Part shown: positions 8,304 to 16,467 of the stretch, piece by piece
Layout: each line of letters begins with the position of its first letter
Position numbering within the stretch: position 1 is the first letter of the stretch
NCBI GenBank assembly: GCA_024280115.1
Contig: JAJRQT010000181.1
Span: 80,081 to 144,080, forward strand
Length of the DNA: 64,000 nucleotides
Direction: 5' to 3'
From: Bacteroidota bacterium
GTDB lineage: Bacteria; Bacteroidota; Bacteroidia; Cytophagales; Cyclobacteriaceae
Program-made: the position numbers and the translations under genes
Notes under the pieces: generated by a model
Databases searched by the model: none
What the model was told of the DNA's origin: nothing
What the model saw: the letters and a program-made list of their open reading frames with translations, nothing else

Positions 8304-8909
8304 ATGGCAAGGTATAGAGGACCGAAGTCAAAAGTAGCGAGAAAATTTAATGACCCAATCTTTGGGCCAAGTAAGGCTGTTCAGAAGAAACCATATGGCC
8401 CTGGTCAGCATGGTAGAGGACGCAGGAAGAAAAAATCTGAATACGCTATTCAGCTTAATGAAAAGCAAAAAGCAAAATACACATATGGCGTACTTGAGCG
8501 TCAATTTGCTAATTTATTTCAAAAAGCTTCCCGTAAAAGTGGCATAACAGGTGAAGTACTGCTCCAATTGCTTGAGTCAAGATTGGATAATGTTGTATTT
8601 AGACTTGGGATTTCACCAACAAGAAGTGGTGCTCGACAATTGGTTTTACACAAGCATATTCTTGTCAACGGAGACGTGGTTAATATTGCCTCATTTACAT
8701 TAAAATCCGGGGATATCATTTCAGTTCGTGAAAAGTCAAAATCACTGGAAGTTATTATAAATAGCCTGACGAGCAATAGATCTCAAAAATATCCATGGTT
8801 AGAATGGGATGATTCTGAAAAGTCTGGAAGATTTATGCAATTACCAGAAAGAGAAGAAATACCTGAAAACATTCAGGAACAATTAATCGTTGAACTTTAT
8901 TCTAAGTAA
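8304..8909 (+). CDS. rpsD: 30S ribosomal protein S4
   Basis: 201 residues: MARYRGPKSKVARKFNDPIFG, the S4 N-terminal domain with GPGQHGRGRRKKKSEYAIQL, and an S4 RNA-binding domain at about 95-160 (LESRLDNVVFRLG, HKHILVNGDVVNI). It nucleates 30S assembly. Its location between rpsK and rpoA is the alpha-operon order; in E. coli S4 represses this operon. Confidence 0.98.
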   Translation: MARYRGPKSKVARKFNDPIFGPSKAVQKKPYGPGQHGRGRRKKKSEYAIQLNEKQKAKYTYGVLERQFANLFQKASRKSGITGEVLLQLLESRLDNVVFRLGISPTRSGARQLVLHKHILVNGDVVNIASFTLKSGDIISVREKSKSLEVIINSLTSNRSQKYPWLEWDDSEKSGRFMQLPEREEIPENIQEQLIVELYSK

Positions 8910-8950
8910 TAATTTACTTTCTCATAAGCTACAATTAAGACCTATTAAAT

Positions 8951-9940
8951 ATGTCAATATTAGCATTTCAAATGCCTGAAAAGGTAACAATGGAGAAGGC
9001 CGATGATTTTCACGGTCTATTCACTTTCAAACCATTGGAGCCTGGTTTTGGAGTTACAATTGGTAATGCCTTAAGAAGAATTTTACTTTCTTCGTTAGAG
9101 GGTTACGCCATAACGGGTATTAAAGTTCCCGGAGTTTTACATGAGTTTTCAACAATAGAAGGAGTTGTAGAAGACATCTCTGAGATTATTTTAAATCTGA
9201 AAATGGTTAGATTTAAGAAAAGTTCAGATAGTGTAGATAACAAAATTGTTATTTCTATAAAAGGCCAGAATCAATTTACTGCCAATGATATATCGAAGTT
9301 CACAACTTCATTTGAAATTCTTAATCCGGAATTGGTTATTTGCAATTTAGATGAAAAAGCAGAATTTGAAATTGAGTTGTCGATGGAAAAAGGGAGGGGT
9401 TACGTTCCCGCTGAGGAAAACAAACCGACTGAGCAGATTTTTGGATACATTCCAATTGATGCTATTTTCACTCCAATAAAAAATGTAAAATACAATATAG
9501 AGAATACTAGGGTTGAGCAAAAAACCGATTACGAACAGTTAATACTTGATATTAAGACTGACGGTTCAATACACCCTGAAAATGCGCTGAAAGGTGCTGC
9601 AAATATCCTTATCCAACATTTCATGTTATTCAGTGATCAAACTATGATTCTTGAATCAGCTGATCTCCGTGAACCTGAAGCGGTTGATGAGGAGATGTTG
9701 CACATGAGGAAATTGCTTAAAACTCCACTCAATGATCTTGATCTCTCAGTTAGAGCATACAACTGTTTGAAAGCTGCAGATGTAAAATCATTGGGAGATT
9801 TAGTGAGATTAGAGATTTCTGATATGATGAAGTTCAGGAATTTTGGAAAAAAATCCTTGGCGGAATTAGAGCAACTTGTAGCTGATAAAAATCTGACCTT
9901 CGGAATGGATTTATCCAAGTATAAACTTGATGAAGAATAA
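8951..9940 (+). CDS. rpoA: RNA polymerase alpha subunit
   Basis: 329 residues. The N-terminal dimerisation and assembly domain contains EPGFGVTIGNALRRILLSSLEGYAI; the C-terminal domain (about 250-329) contains LDLSVRAYNCLKAADVKSLGDLV and the helix-hairpin-helix FRNFGKKSLAELEQLV that binds UP-element DNA and activators. It is the scaffold for core RNA polymerase assembly. Confidence 0.98.
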   Translation: MSILAFQMPEKVTMEKADDFHGLFTFKPLEPGFGVTIGNALRRILLSSLEGYAITGIKVPGVLHEFSTIEGVVEDISEIILNLKMVRFKKSSDSVDNKIVISIKGQNQFTANDISKFTTSFEILNPELVICNLDEKAEFEIELSMEKGRGYVPAEENKPTEQIFGYIPIDAIFTPIKNVKYNIENTRVEQKTDYEQLILDIKTDGSIHPENALKGAANILIQHFMLFSDQTMILESADLREPEAVDEEMLHMRKLLKTPLNDLDLSVRAYNCLKAADVKSLGDLVRLEISDMMKFRNFGKKSLAELEQLVADKNLTFGMDLSKYKLDEE

Positions 9941-9945
9941 TAATA

Positions 9946-10587
9946 ATGAGACACGGTAAAAGATTTAATCATCTTGGGAGAACGGCACCACATAGAAAGG
10001 CGATGCTTTCTAATATGGCTTCTTCATTAATATTGAACAAACGGATTTCGACAACTGTTGCAAAGGCAAAAGCACTCAGAAAATATGTTGAACCTTTAAT
10101 CACAAAATCAAAAACTGATTCTACTCATAGCCGCAGAGTTGTTTTTTCTTATTTACAAGATAAAGAATCTGTGAAGATACTTTTCGATGAAATTTCTGAA
10201 AAAGTAAATGACAGACCTGGAGGATATACGAGGATAATTAAAACAGGTAACAGGTTAGGCGATAATGCAGATATGTGTATTATGGAACTAGTTGACTATA
10301 ATGAATTGCTTCTTTCTGAGACTGAGCCAAAGAAAGCTAAGACTCGCAGAAGTAGGAGGGGAAAGAAATCTACCGAGGTTAAAGCTGCTCCTGAAGCTGC
10401 TGTGGAGGAAACAACTGTTGAGGAAACTGTAGTCGATGCCGAGGTAGTTGAGGAATCTGCTGAAGAGAAGGTAGAAGAAGTAAAAGCAGAGGAAGTTGAT
10501 ACTACTGGTGCTGAATCTACTGAAGAGGAGTCAGGTGAAAGTCAAGATCAAAAAACAGACGATGAAGATGATTCCAAAAAGGAATGA
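9946..10587 (+). CDS. rplQ: 50S ribosomal protein L17 with long acidic tail
   Basis: Residues 1-124 or so are L17: MRHGKRFNHLGRTAPHRKAML, the LRKYVEPLITKSKTDSTHSRR segment and GYTRIIKTGNRLGDNADM. A basic linker (KKAKTRRSRRGKK) leads into roughly 80 residues of Glu/Val/Ala/Asp-rich low-complexity sequence, giving 213 residues against about 120-130 for most L17 proteins. The tail is probably disordered and solvent-exposed; its role is unknown. The gene ends the operon and is followed by a strong terminator. Confidence 0.97.
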   Translation: MRHGKRFNHLGRTAPHRKAMLSNMASSLILNKRISTTVAKAKALRKYVEPLITKSKTDSTHSRRVVFSYLQDKESVKILFDEISEKVNDRPGGYTRIIKTGNRLGDNADMCIMELVDYNELLLSETEPKKAKTRRSRRGKKSTEVKAAPEAAVEETTVEETVVDAEVVEESAEEKVEEVKAEEVDTTGAESTEEESGESQDQKTDDEDDSKKE

Positions 10588-10612
10588 GAACATATGATTG
10601 CAAAATATTAAG

Positions 10613-10647
10613 TAGGGATTAGACAATTGTTTAATCCCTATTTTTTT
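10613..10647 (+). terminator. Rho-independent terminator of the ribosomal operon
   Basis: Perfect 9-bp stem (TAGGGATTA at 10613-10621, TAATCCCTA at 10632-10640) with a 10-base loop, followed by seven T (10641-10647). It lies 25 bases after the rplQ stop. Confidence 0.9.
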
Positions 10648-10689
10648 GAATTTAATTTATGATGAAAGTCGGGCAATTAAGTAGCATAC

Positions 10690-10721
10690 TTTGGATAAGT
10701 AAGAGATTATAATTTATTTTG
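10690..10721 (+). promoter_or_regulatory. Candidate promoter of carA-eno
   Basis: TTTG at 10690-10693, a 20-base spacer and TTATTTTG at 10714-10721, one mismatch from TAnnTTTG. It follows the ribosomal-operon terminator and precedes the carA ATG by 26 bases, which fits the geometry of Bacteroidota promoters. Confidence 0.4.
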
Positions 10722-10747
10722 CCGTACATTAAATAAATCACTTTAGA

Positions 10748-11851
10748 ATGAAATATATTTCCAACGAAAAAGCAGTATTAATCCTTGAAGATGGCACGTA
10801 TTTTATTGGTGATTCAATTGGTAAAAAGGGAACTTCAGGAGGAGAAATTTGCTTTAATACCGGGATGACCGGATATCAGGAAATATACACAGACCCATCT
10901 TATTATGGACAGATAATCGTTAATACAACCTCACATATTGGTAATTATGGTGTTCATGTTGAAGAGAAAGAATCCATAAAGCCAACTATTTCCGGTATCG
11001 TTGTAAATGATTATTCAATTATCCATAGCAGAGCTCAATCAAACGGGTCACTTCAGGAGTATCTTACAGAGAATAACATTGTAGGAATATCAAATATTGA
11101 CACAAGAAAAATTGTAAAGCACGTAAGAAGTAAAGGGGCAATGAACTGCCTGATTTCCTCAGAAGAGCTGGATCCTGAAAAATTAAAATTGAAACTAAAA
11201 GAGGTCCCATCAATGGCGGGGCTTGAATTGGCATCAGTTGTTTCTACCAAAGAATCATTCTTTTATGGAGACAAGAATGCAAAATATAAAGTAGCAGCGC
11301 TTGACATTGGAATAAAAACAAACATTCTAAAAAATCTATCAGCAAGAGATTGTTATATCCAGGTATTTCCCGCAAAGACATCCTTTGAAGAGATGGAAAA
11401 ATGGAATCCAAATGGATATTTTCTTTCAAATGGTCCGGGTGATCCGGCTGTAATGGATTATGCTGTTCAAACTGCAAAATATATATTGGACTCAAATAAA
11501 CCTGTTTTTGGAATTTGCCTTGGTCATCAGATTTTGGCTTTGGCAAGCGGACTCTCAACTTATAAAATGCATCATGGCCACAGAGGGCTTAATCACCCTA
11601 TCAAAAACTTGCAAACTGGGTTATGTGAGGTCACCTCACAGAACCATGGTTTTTGCGTATCAAAAGAAGATATTGATAAAAATGACCGTGTTGAAGTAAC
11701 TCATATGAATTTGAATGATAATACCATAGCCGGTATCAGGTTGAATGATAAGCCTGCATTTTCGGTTCAATATCATCCAGAGGCATCACCGGGGCCGCAC
11801 GATTCCAGGTACTTATTTGATTCCTTTATTGATTTAATGTCTAATAATTAA
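10748..11851 (+). CDS. carA: Carbamoyl-phosphate synthase small (glutaminase) subunit
   Basis: 367 residues. The N-terminal CPSase_sm domain holds GEICFNTGMTGYQEI; the C-terminal class I glutamine amidotransferase domain has the nucleophile Cys257 in GICLGHQ and the His343/Glu345 pair in QYHPEASPGP. It hydrolyses glutamine and passes ammonia to CarB for carbamoyl phosphate, feeding pyrimidine and arginine synthesis. carB is not in the window. The ATG is 26 bases from a likely promoter, and eno follows after 12 bases, so the two are probably co-transcribed. Confidence 0.97.
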   Translation: MKYISNEKAVLILEDGTYFIGDSIGKKGTSGGEICFNTGMTGYQEIYTDPSYYGQIIVNTTSHIGNYGVHVEEKESIKPTISGIVVNDYSIIHSRAQSNGSLQEYLTENNIVGISNIDTRKIVKHVRSKGAMNCLISSEELDPEKLKLKLKEVPSMAGLELASVVSTKESFFYGDKNAKYKVAALDIGIKTNILKNLSARDCYIQVFPAKTSFEEMEKWNPNGYFLSNGPGDPAVMDYAVQTAKYILDSNKPVFGICLGHQILALASGLSTYKMHHGHRGLNHPIKNLQTGLCEVTSQNHGFCVSKEDIDKNDRVEVTHMNLNDNTIAGIRLNDKPAFSVQYHPEASPGPHDSRYLFDSFIDLMSNN

Positions 11852-11863
11852 ATATTCTAAAAA

Positions 11864-13141
11864 ATGAGTCTTATTGAAATTATCCAAGCTCGACAAATCC
11901 TCGATTCGAGAGGTAATCCTACGGTTGAAGTAGATGTAATCACAGAAAACGGTATTCTTGGTAGAGCCGCTGTACCCTCAGGAGCTTCAACTGGTGAAAA
12001 TGAAGCTGTTGAATTAAGAGACGGTGACAAGTCAAAATATTTAGGTAAAGGTGTACTGAATGCAGTAGAAAATGTAAATGATAAAATTGCTGAAGAACTG
12101 GTCGGTATATCGGTTTTTGAACAAAAATTGATCGATAAGATCATGATCGAACTCGATGGTACCGACACAAAGTCAAACCTCGGGGCAAATGCTATTCTGG
12201 GTGTTTCCCTCGCTGTAGCGAAAGCCGCTGCCCAGGAATCCGGTCAGTCTCTGTATCGCTATATAGGTGGTACAAATGCATACATACTTCCGGTGCCGAT
12301 GATGAATATCATCAATGGGGGATCTCACTCTGATGCTCCAATTGCATTCCAGGAATTTATGATTCGCCCGGTAGGAGCTTCTACTTTCAACGATGCTTTG
12401 AGAATGGGTTCTGAGATATTTCACAACCTTAAGAAAATCATCAAAGATAAAGGTTTAAGTACCGCTGTTGGGGATGAAGGAGGTTTTGCTCCAAATTTCT
12501 CAGGGGGTACCGAAGAAGCATTGGATAGTATATTAAAGGCTATTGAAGTTGCAGGATACAAGCCGGGAGATGATGTTACTATTGCCATGGATTGCGCTGC
12601 TTCCGAGTTCTACGAGGATGGAAAATATAACTACGCTAAATTTGAAGGTGAAGGAGGTGTAGTTAGAACCAGAGAGGAGCAGGTTGATTATTTGGCTGAA
12701 TTAGTTGCAAAATACCCAATAGATTCAGTAGAAGATGGCTGTGATGAAAATGATTGGGCTGGTTTTACATTACTCACCGAGAAAATGGGAGATAAGATTC
12801 AGTTGGTTGGAGATGACCTATTAGTGACAAATGTTAAATTCCTAAAAAGAGGCATTGAAGAGAAGTGTGGAAATTCAATACTAATTAAGGTCAACCAGAT
12901 AGGAACCCTTTCTGAAACATTAGATGCTATTGAGATGGCTCATAAAGCTGGTTGGACAGCAGTGATTTCTCACAGATCCGGGGAAACTGAAGATTCGACC
13001 ATTGCTGATATCGCTGTAGCAACAAATGCCGGACAAATTAAAACCGGTTCTTTGTCAAGATCAGATAGGATGGCAAAGTATAACCAATTGCTTCGTATTG
13101 AAGAGGAATTGGGTGAAACGGCTGTTTATCCTTCCAAATAA
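11864..13141 (+). CDS. eno: Enolase
   Basis: 425 residues, the normal bacterial length. Family motifs are all visible: IQARQILDSRGNPTVEVDV at the start, the GGSHSDAPIAFQEFMI segment, metal ligands in IAMDCAASEF and VGDDLLVTN, and the C-terminal SHRSGETEDSTIADIAVA. It interconverts 2-phosphoglycerate and phosphoenolpyruvate in glycolysis. It sits 12 bases after carA and is followed by a terminator. Confidence 0.98.
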   Translation: MSLIEIIQARQILDSRGNPTVEVDVITENGILGRAAVPSGASTGENEAVELRDGDKSKYLGKGVLNAVENVNDKIAEELVGISVFEQKLIDKIMIELDGTDTKSNLGANAILGVSLAVAKAAAQESGQSLYRYIGGTNAYILPVPMMNIINGGSHSDAPIAFQEFMIRPVGASTFNDALRMGSEIFHNLKKIIKDKGLSTAVGDEGGFAPNFSGGTEEALDSILKAIEVAGYKPGDDVTIAMDCAASEFYEDGKYNYAKFEGEGGVVRTREEQVDYLAELVAKYPIDSVEDGCDENDWAGFTLLTEKMGDKIQLVGDDLLVTNVKFLKRGIEEKCGNSILIKVNQIGTLSETLDAIEMAHKAGWTAVISHRSGETEDSTIADIAVATNAGQIKTGSLSRSDRMAKYNQLLRIEEELGETAVYPSK

Positions 13142-13160
13142 TTTTAGAAAATATCTTCAA

Positions 13161-13192
13161 AAGCCATGCCCTTTTTAGGCATGGTTTTTTTT
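13161..13192 (+). terminator. Rho-independent terminator after eno
   Basis: Stem CCATGCC (13164-13170) pairs with GGCATGG (13178-13184) around a 7-base loop, followed by eight T. Flanking A and T residues extend the stem. It begins about 20 bases after the eno stop. Confidence 0.9.
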
Positions 13193-13238
13193 ACGATTAA
13201 ATTTTTTAAAGAGTACTACTTGTTTTCTTTTATCAGAA

Positions 13239-13559
13239 ATGCGTACTTTTATTGAAAATTTTGAAATAATGCTTAAAAAGCTTCCAAAACTCACAAAGAA
13301 CTTTTATCTGATTGTAGGAATGCTTTTCCTTTTATGGATGCTATTTCTTGATTCTAATGACTTATACACCCAATATAAGCTAAACCGGCAGCTTCATAAC
13401 CTCGAAAACGAAAAAGATTTTTATCAACAAAAAATTGAAGAGGTTAAAGAAGAAAGAGAACAACTGCTAACAGATTCAGAGGCTTTAGAAAAGTTTGCCA
13501 GAGAGAAATACCTCATGAAAAAAGAATCTGAAGACCTTTATGTGATTGTTGAGGAATAA
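13239..13559 (+). CDS. Septum formation initiator (DivIC/FtsB) family protein
   Basis: 106 residues: a short cytosolic N-terminus, one membrane helix (about residues 23-40, FYLIVGMLFLLWMLF), then a periplasmic coiled coil (about 45-85) rich in Glu, Lys and Gln and ending in LEKFAREKYLMKKESEDLYVI. This layout and the final F-A-R-E-K-Y-x-M motif match DivIC/FtsB division proteins, which form a complex with FtsL and FtsQ at the septum. An ATG at 13269 (MLKKLPKL) is a plausible alternative start. An eno-adjacent DivIC gene is common in Bacteroidota. Confidence 0.85.
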   Translation: MRTFIENFEIMLKKLPKLTKNFYLIVGMLFLLWMLFLDSNDLYTQYKLNRQLHNLENEKDFYQQKIEEVKEEREQLLTDSEALEKFAREKYLMKKESEDLYVIVEE

Positions 13560-13611
13560 AATAACTTTTTTCCAATTCCGTTGTTCAATAGATTATAAAA
13601 CCAGAAGATTT

Positions 13612-14220
13612 ATGAGCATATTAAAACTAATTTTAGCTTCAATTCTAATTTCATCAGCATCATTTTTGCAAGCACAAGAGGAACAACAACAAGAAGTTCA
13701 GCAACAGCAAGTACAACAACAGCAAAGATCTGCTTTTATGGAGAAAGTTTTTTTTGGAGGAGGTTTTGGTGCTGGATTTGGAGATTACACATATGTTAAC
13801 ATCGCCCCTATTATTGGATATAGAATCACTCCGAGATTATCTGCAGCGCTTCGCCTGATGTACCAATACACTACGTTTGATTACTATGATATTCAGGAGC
13901 AAATGAATAAAAAGTATAATGGAAATGACTTTGGAATTGGGGGATTTGCTCGGTTTTCACTTTTTGGGCCTATATATTTGCAAGCTGAATATGAACATCT
14001 AAGTTATGATGGATTGTATTTTGATGGAACTAACTCCAGGTCAAGTTTTGATTCATTTATGGCAGGAGGTGGAATAGCACAACCGGTAGGAGGAAAAGCA
14101 TTTTTGTTTTTAACTGCTATGTACAATTTCTCTTATGATAACTTCAATCAAAATAATGCCTACCGCGTTCCATACAGTAGTCCCTGGGTGATCAGGGTTG
14201 GAATTACAGCTGGGTTTTAG
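13612..14220 (+). CDS. Small outer-membrane beta-barrel protein, unknown role
   Basis: 202 residues from ATG 13612, chosen because it gives a clean signal peptide (MSILKLILASILISSASFLQA) cleaved near residue 21. A Gln/Glu-rich stretch (about 22-43) follows, then alternating aromatic/Gly strands (GGGFGAGFGDYTYVNIAP, PRLSAALRLMYQYTTF) ending in Phe, as in outer-membrane barrels. An in-frame ATG at 13546 would overlap the previous gene and spoil the signal peptide. The function is not recognisable. It converges on the next gene with a 4-base overlap. Confidence 0.7.
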   Translation: MSILKLILASILISSASFLQAQEEQQQEVQQQQVQQQQRSAFMEKVFFGGGFGAGFGDYTYVNIAPIIGYRITPRLSAALRLMYQYTTFDYYDIQEQMNKKYNGNDFGIGGFARFSLFGPIYLQAEYEHLSYDGLYFDGTNSRSSFDSFMAGGGIAQPVGGKAFLFLTAMYNFSYDNFNQNNAYRVPYSSPWVIRVGITAGF

Positions 14221-15284
14221 AAAATAATTTCAAACTTTTCGGCTAAACTTTTCAAATCATCTTCTACAGGCTTTAGTAGATCAATTCCTGTGTTTATCCT
14301 TTCCTGTTCAATGATTCTCTCGGGATCTCCTGGGACAAGAACAGATTCCTGATCATCAACAGCAGACGCACTTCTAAAACGTTTTATCCACTGATCCATA
14401 TGAGATTTGAAATGGTCTTTTGGCTGAAATGCATCAATCCTCATGGCCCCAAAGAAATGCCCAAGTCCTTCACCCGGCATATCATCCGCTACTGGTAGAA
14501 AGCTGACAAAAGGTGGAGCCCATGGGCCATAGCTTGCTCCTGACAAAACTGCGGAAAATATATCCACAATTGATCCGAGACAATAACCTTTATGACTTCC
14601 ATGCTCCCGATCACTTCCCAGAGGCAGTAAAGCTCCGCCATTTTTCAATTCATACGGGTCTGTTGACGAAAAGCCTTCCTTATCCTGTACCCAACCGGTA
14701 GGGGCTTTACCCCCCTTTCGCTGGAGAATTTCTAATTTACCATTTGCTGCCGTGGCGGTAGCAAAGTCTGCGACAAATGGAGGTTCATTGCCAGCTGGTA
14801 TTGCTACCGCAATCGGATTCGTACCCAGCATTTGTTCTTTTGACCAGGTAGGCGCAACAAGTGGGCTTGCATTGGTCATGCTGATGCCTATCATATCTTC
14901 TTTAAGCGCAAGCATAGAGTGATATCCAGCAATACCAAAATGATTTGAATTTTTCACAGAAACCCAGCCGGTACCCACATTTCTGGCTTTGTCCATGGCT
15001 ATTTTCATGGAAGCCGGGCCAACGACCAAGCCCAGCCCGGCATCCCCGTTTACTACGGCAGTACTCGGGGTTTCATGGACAATTTCGATCTTCGGGTTCG
15101 GATTTATTCTACCGGCCTCCCATAATCTGACATAACCGGAAAGTCTGGCTACTCCATGAGAATCTACTCCCCGTAAATCTGCAGAAATAAGGGTGTTAGA
15201 TGCTAATTCAGCCTGTTCTGTTGGGCAACCCATTTTCATAAAAACTTTGAAAACAAAGTCTTTGAGTTGAATATGTGTGTACAT
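14217..15284 (-). CDS. Malate/L-lactate dehydrogenase family (Ldh2) oxidoreductase
   Basis: 355 residues. The family motifs ADLRGVDSHGVARL near residues 31-45, the NSNHFGIAGYH segment, MTNASPLVAPTW and the GSHKGYCLGSIVDIFS stretch place it in the Ldh2/MDH2 family of NAD(P)-dependent 2-hydroxy acid dehydrogenases (malate, lactate, ureidoglycolate, 2,3-diketogulonate and similar). The exact substrate cannot be assigned. It stands alone between a barrel gene and ppx, with a matching -7 box 26 bases upstream. Confidence 0.88.
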   Translation of the reverse strand: MYTHIQLKDFVFKVFMKMGCPTEQAELASNTLISADLRGVDSHGVARLSGYVRLWEAGRINPNPKIEIVHETPSTAVVNGDAGLGLVVGPASMKIAMDKARNVGTGWVSVKNSNHFGIAGYHSMLALKEDMIGISMTNASPLVAPTWSKEQMLGTNPIAVAIPAGNEPPFVADFATATAANGKLEILQRKGGKAPTGWVQDKEGFSSTDPYELKNGGALLPLGSDREHGSHKGYCLGSIVDIFSAVLSGASYGPWAPPFVSFLPVADDMPGEGLGHFFGAMRIDAFQPKDHFKSHMDQWIKRFRSASAVDDQESVLVPGDPERIIEQERINTGIDLLKPVEDDLKSLAEKFEIIF

Positions 15285-15309
15285 GAAATATTCCTATTTG
15301 AAAGTGATG

Positions 15310-15338
15310 CAAAAATAGGGAATAATAAGCAGAATCAA
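15310..15338 (-). promoter_or_regulatory. Candidate promoter of the Ldh2-family gene
   Basis: On the minus strand TATTTTTG (15317 to 15310) matches TAnnTTTG, and a TTG (15338 to 15336) lies 18 bases upstream. The start codon is at 15284. Confidence 0.5.
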
Positions 15339-15373
15339 TGAATTTAGTAATAATGGTGGTGACAAATTTCTTG

Positions 15374-16339
15374 TCAATTGCTTCTTGCAACCAACTTGTT
15401 TTTGTCATTAAGTTCTTCCTGAATATCAGTTATCATTCCTTCTTTAAGTGCATGCACCGAGACGCGAATCCGTTTCATATCAAATTTGTCGATGATATAC
15501 TTAACAAGACAGGAAGCCACTACAATCATGTCGGCACGCATCTCTATCATGCCCGGGATTTTTAATCTTTCCTCTTTATTAAGAGAGATGATTTGTTGGA
15601 ATAAATTTTTAAACCCATCTGTTGAAAGCGGTAATTCCGTTTCGTCTCCTTTGGTAAAAATGTTGATTTGATGCTGGTACATTTCACTTAATGTGTCAAA
15701 TGTTCCTGAGGAACCTATCAAACATGAGGGTTTGTATTTTTCAATTTGAGCATTGAGCTCGAAGAGTTCTTTATCAAAGAATTTAAAAAGTTTTTTTATT
15801 TCTTTTTTTGGGATAGGATCCAAATTATGAAACCAGTCTAACAATCTTTGAGCACCTATGTCAAAGCTTTTTTTCCAGATAATAGCATCCCGATTTCCAA
15901 TAATAAACTCAACGCTACCACCTCCAATGTCCATAATAAGGGAATTTTCACCGCCAATATCAAAAGCGGCTTTTACACCTTTATATATAAACTCAGCTTC
16001 GCGATTTCCAGATATGATATTTATTGGAAGACCTATCTTTTCCCGGATGAGTTTTTTAAATTGCTCGCCATTTTTAGCGTTTCTAAATGCACTTGTCGCG
16101 AAACCATAAACTTTAGTTATTTTTTCGCGCTCGATTATTTTCCGATAATGCACCAGTGCCTCTAAAGCTCTTTGCTGAGCTTCTTCAGTGATAATACCTT
16201 GATTTATGCCGCCTTCTCCAATTTTAACCGGAATTTTTTCATTGCGAAAAATATAGTACGCACTTGGTGTAATTTTCACCAATAATAAATTAAAGGTGTT
16301 TGTGCCTAAATCCAATACTGCTACTTTTATCGATGTCAT
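15374..16339 (-). CDS. Exopolyphosphatase / pppGpp phosphohydrolase (Ppx/GppA family)
   Basis: 321 residues with the ASKHA-fold phosphate loops: VAVLDLGTNTFNLLLV at the N-terminus, YGFATSAFRNAKNG around residue 80, and the second loop SLIMDIGGGSVEFIIG. The pattern is that of the short Ppx/GppA proteins (about 300 residues) lacking the C-terminal HD domain of E. coli Ppx. It degrades polyphosphate or pppGpp; which one is not decided by sequence. It is monocistronic with a -7 box just upstream. Confidence 0.9.
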   Translation of the reverse strand: MTSIKVAVLDLGTNTFNLLLVKITPSAYYIFRNEKIPVKIGEGGINQGIITEEAQQRALEALVHYRKIIEREKITKVYGFATSAFRNAKNGEQFKKLIREKIGLPINIISGNREAEFIYKGVKAAFDIGGENSLIMDIGGGSVEFIIGNRDAIIWKKSFDIGAQRLLDWFHNLDPIPKKEIKKLFKFFDKELFELNAQIEKYKPSCLIGSSGTFDTLSEMYQHQINIFTKGDETELPLSTDGFKNLFQQIISLNKEERLKIPGMIEMRADMIVVASCLVKYIIDKFDMKRIRVSVHALKEGMITDIQEELNDKNKLVARSN

Positions 16340-16356
16340 ACTATTATAATTCGCGG

Positions 16357-16364
16357 CAAATGTA
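16357..16364 (-). promoter_or_regulatory. Candidate -7 promoter box of ppx
   Basis: TACATTTG on the minus strand fits TAnnTTTG and lies 17 bases before the ppx start codon, implying a very short leader. No clear -33 element was found. Confidence 0.45.
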
Positions 16365-16467
16365 ATACTTGAAATTTGTATTACTAAAATAGTTTATGAT
16401 TGATTTCATGCTTTGGTAACCTTATTAACGAAAATGTAATATTATTGTATAGGAAAAGTTGATCAAA

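Noticed and set aside
16416..16447. TTTG...TATTATTG as promoter of the carboxylase gene
   Set aside because: One mismatch in the -7 box and a 24-base spacer make it too weak to list.
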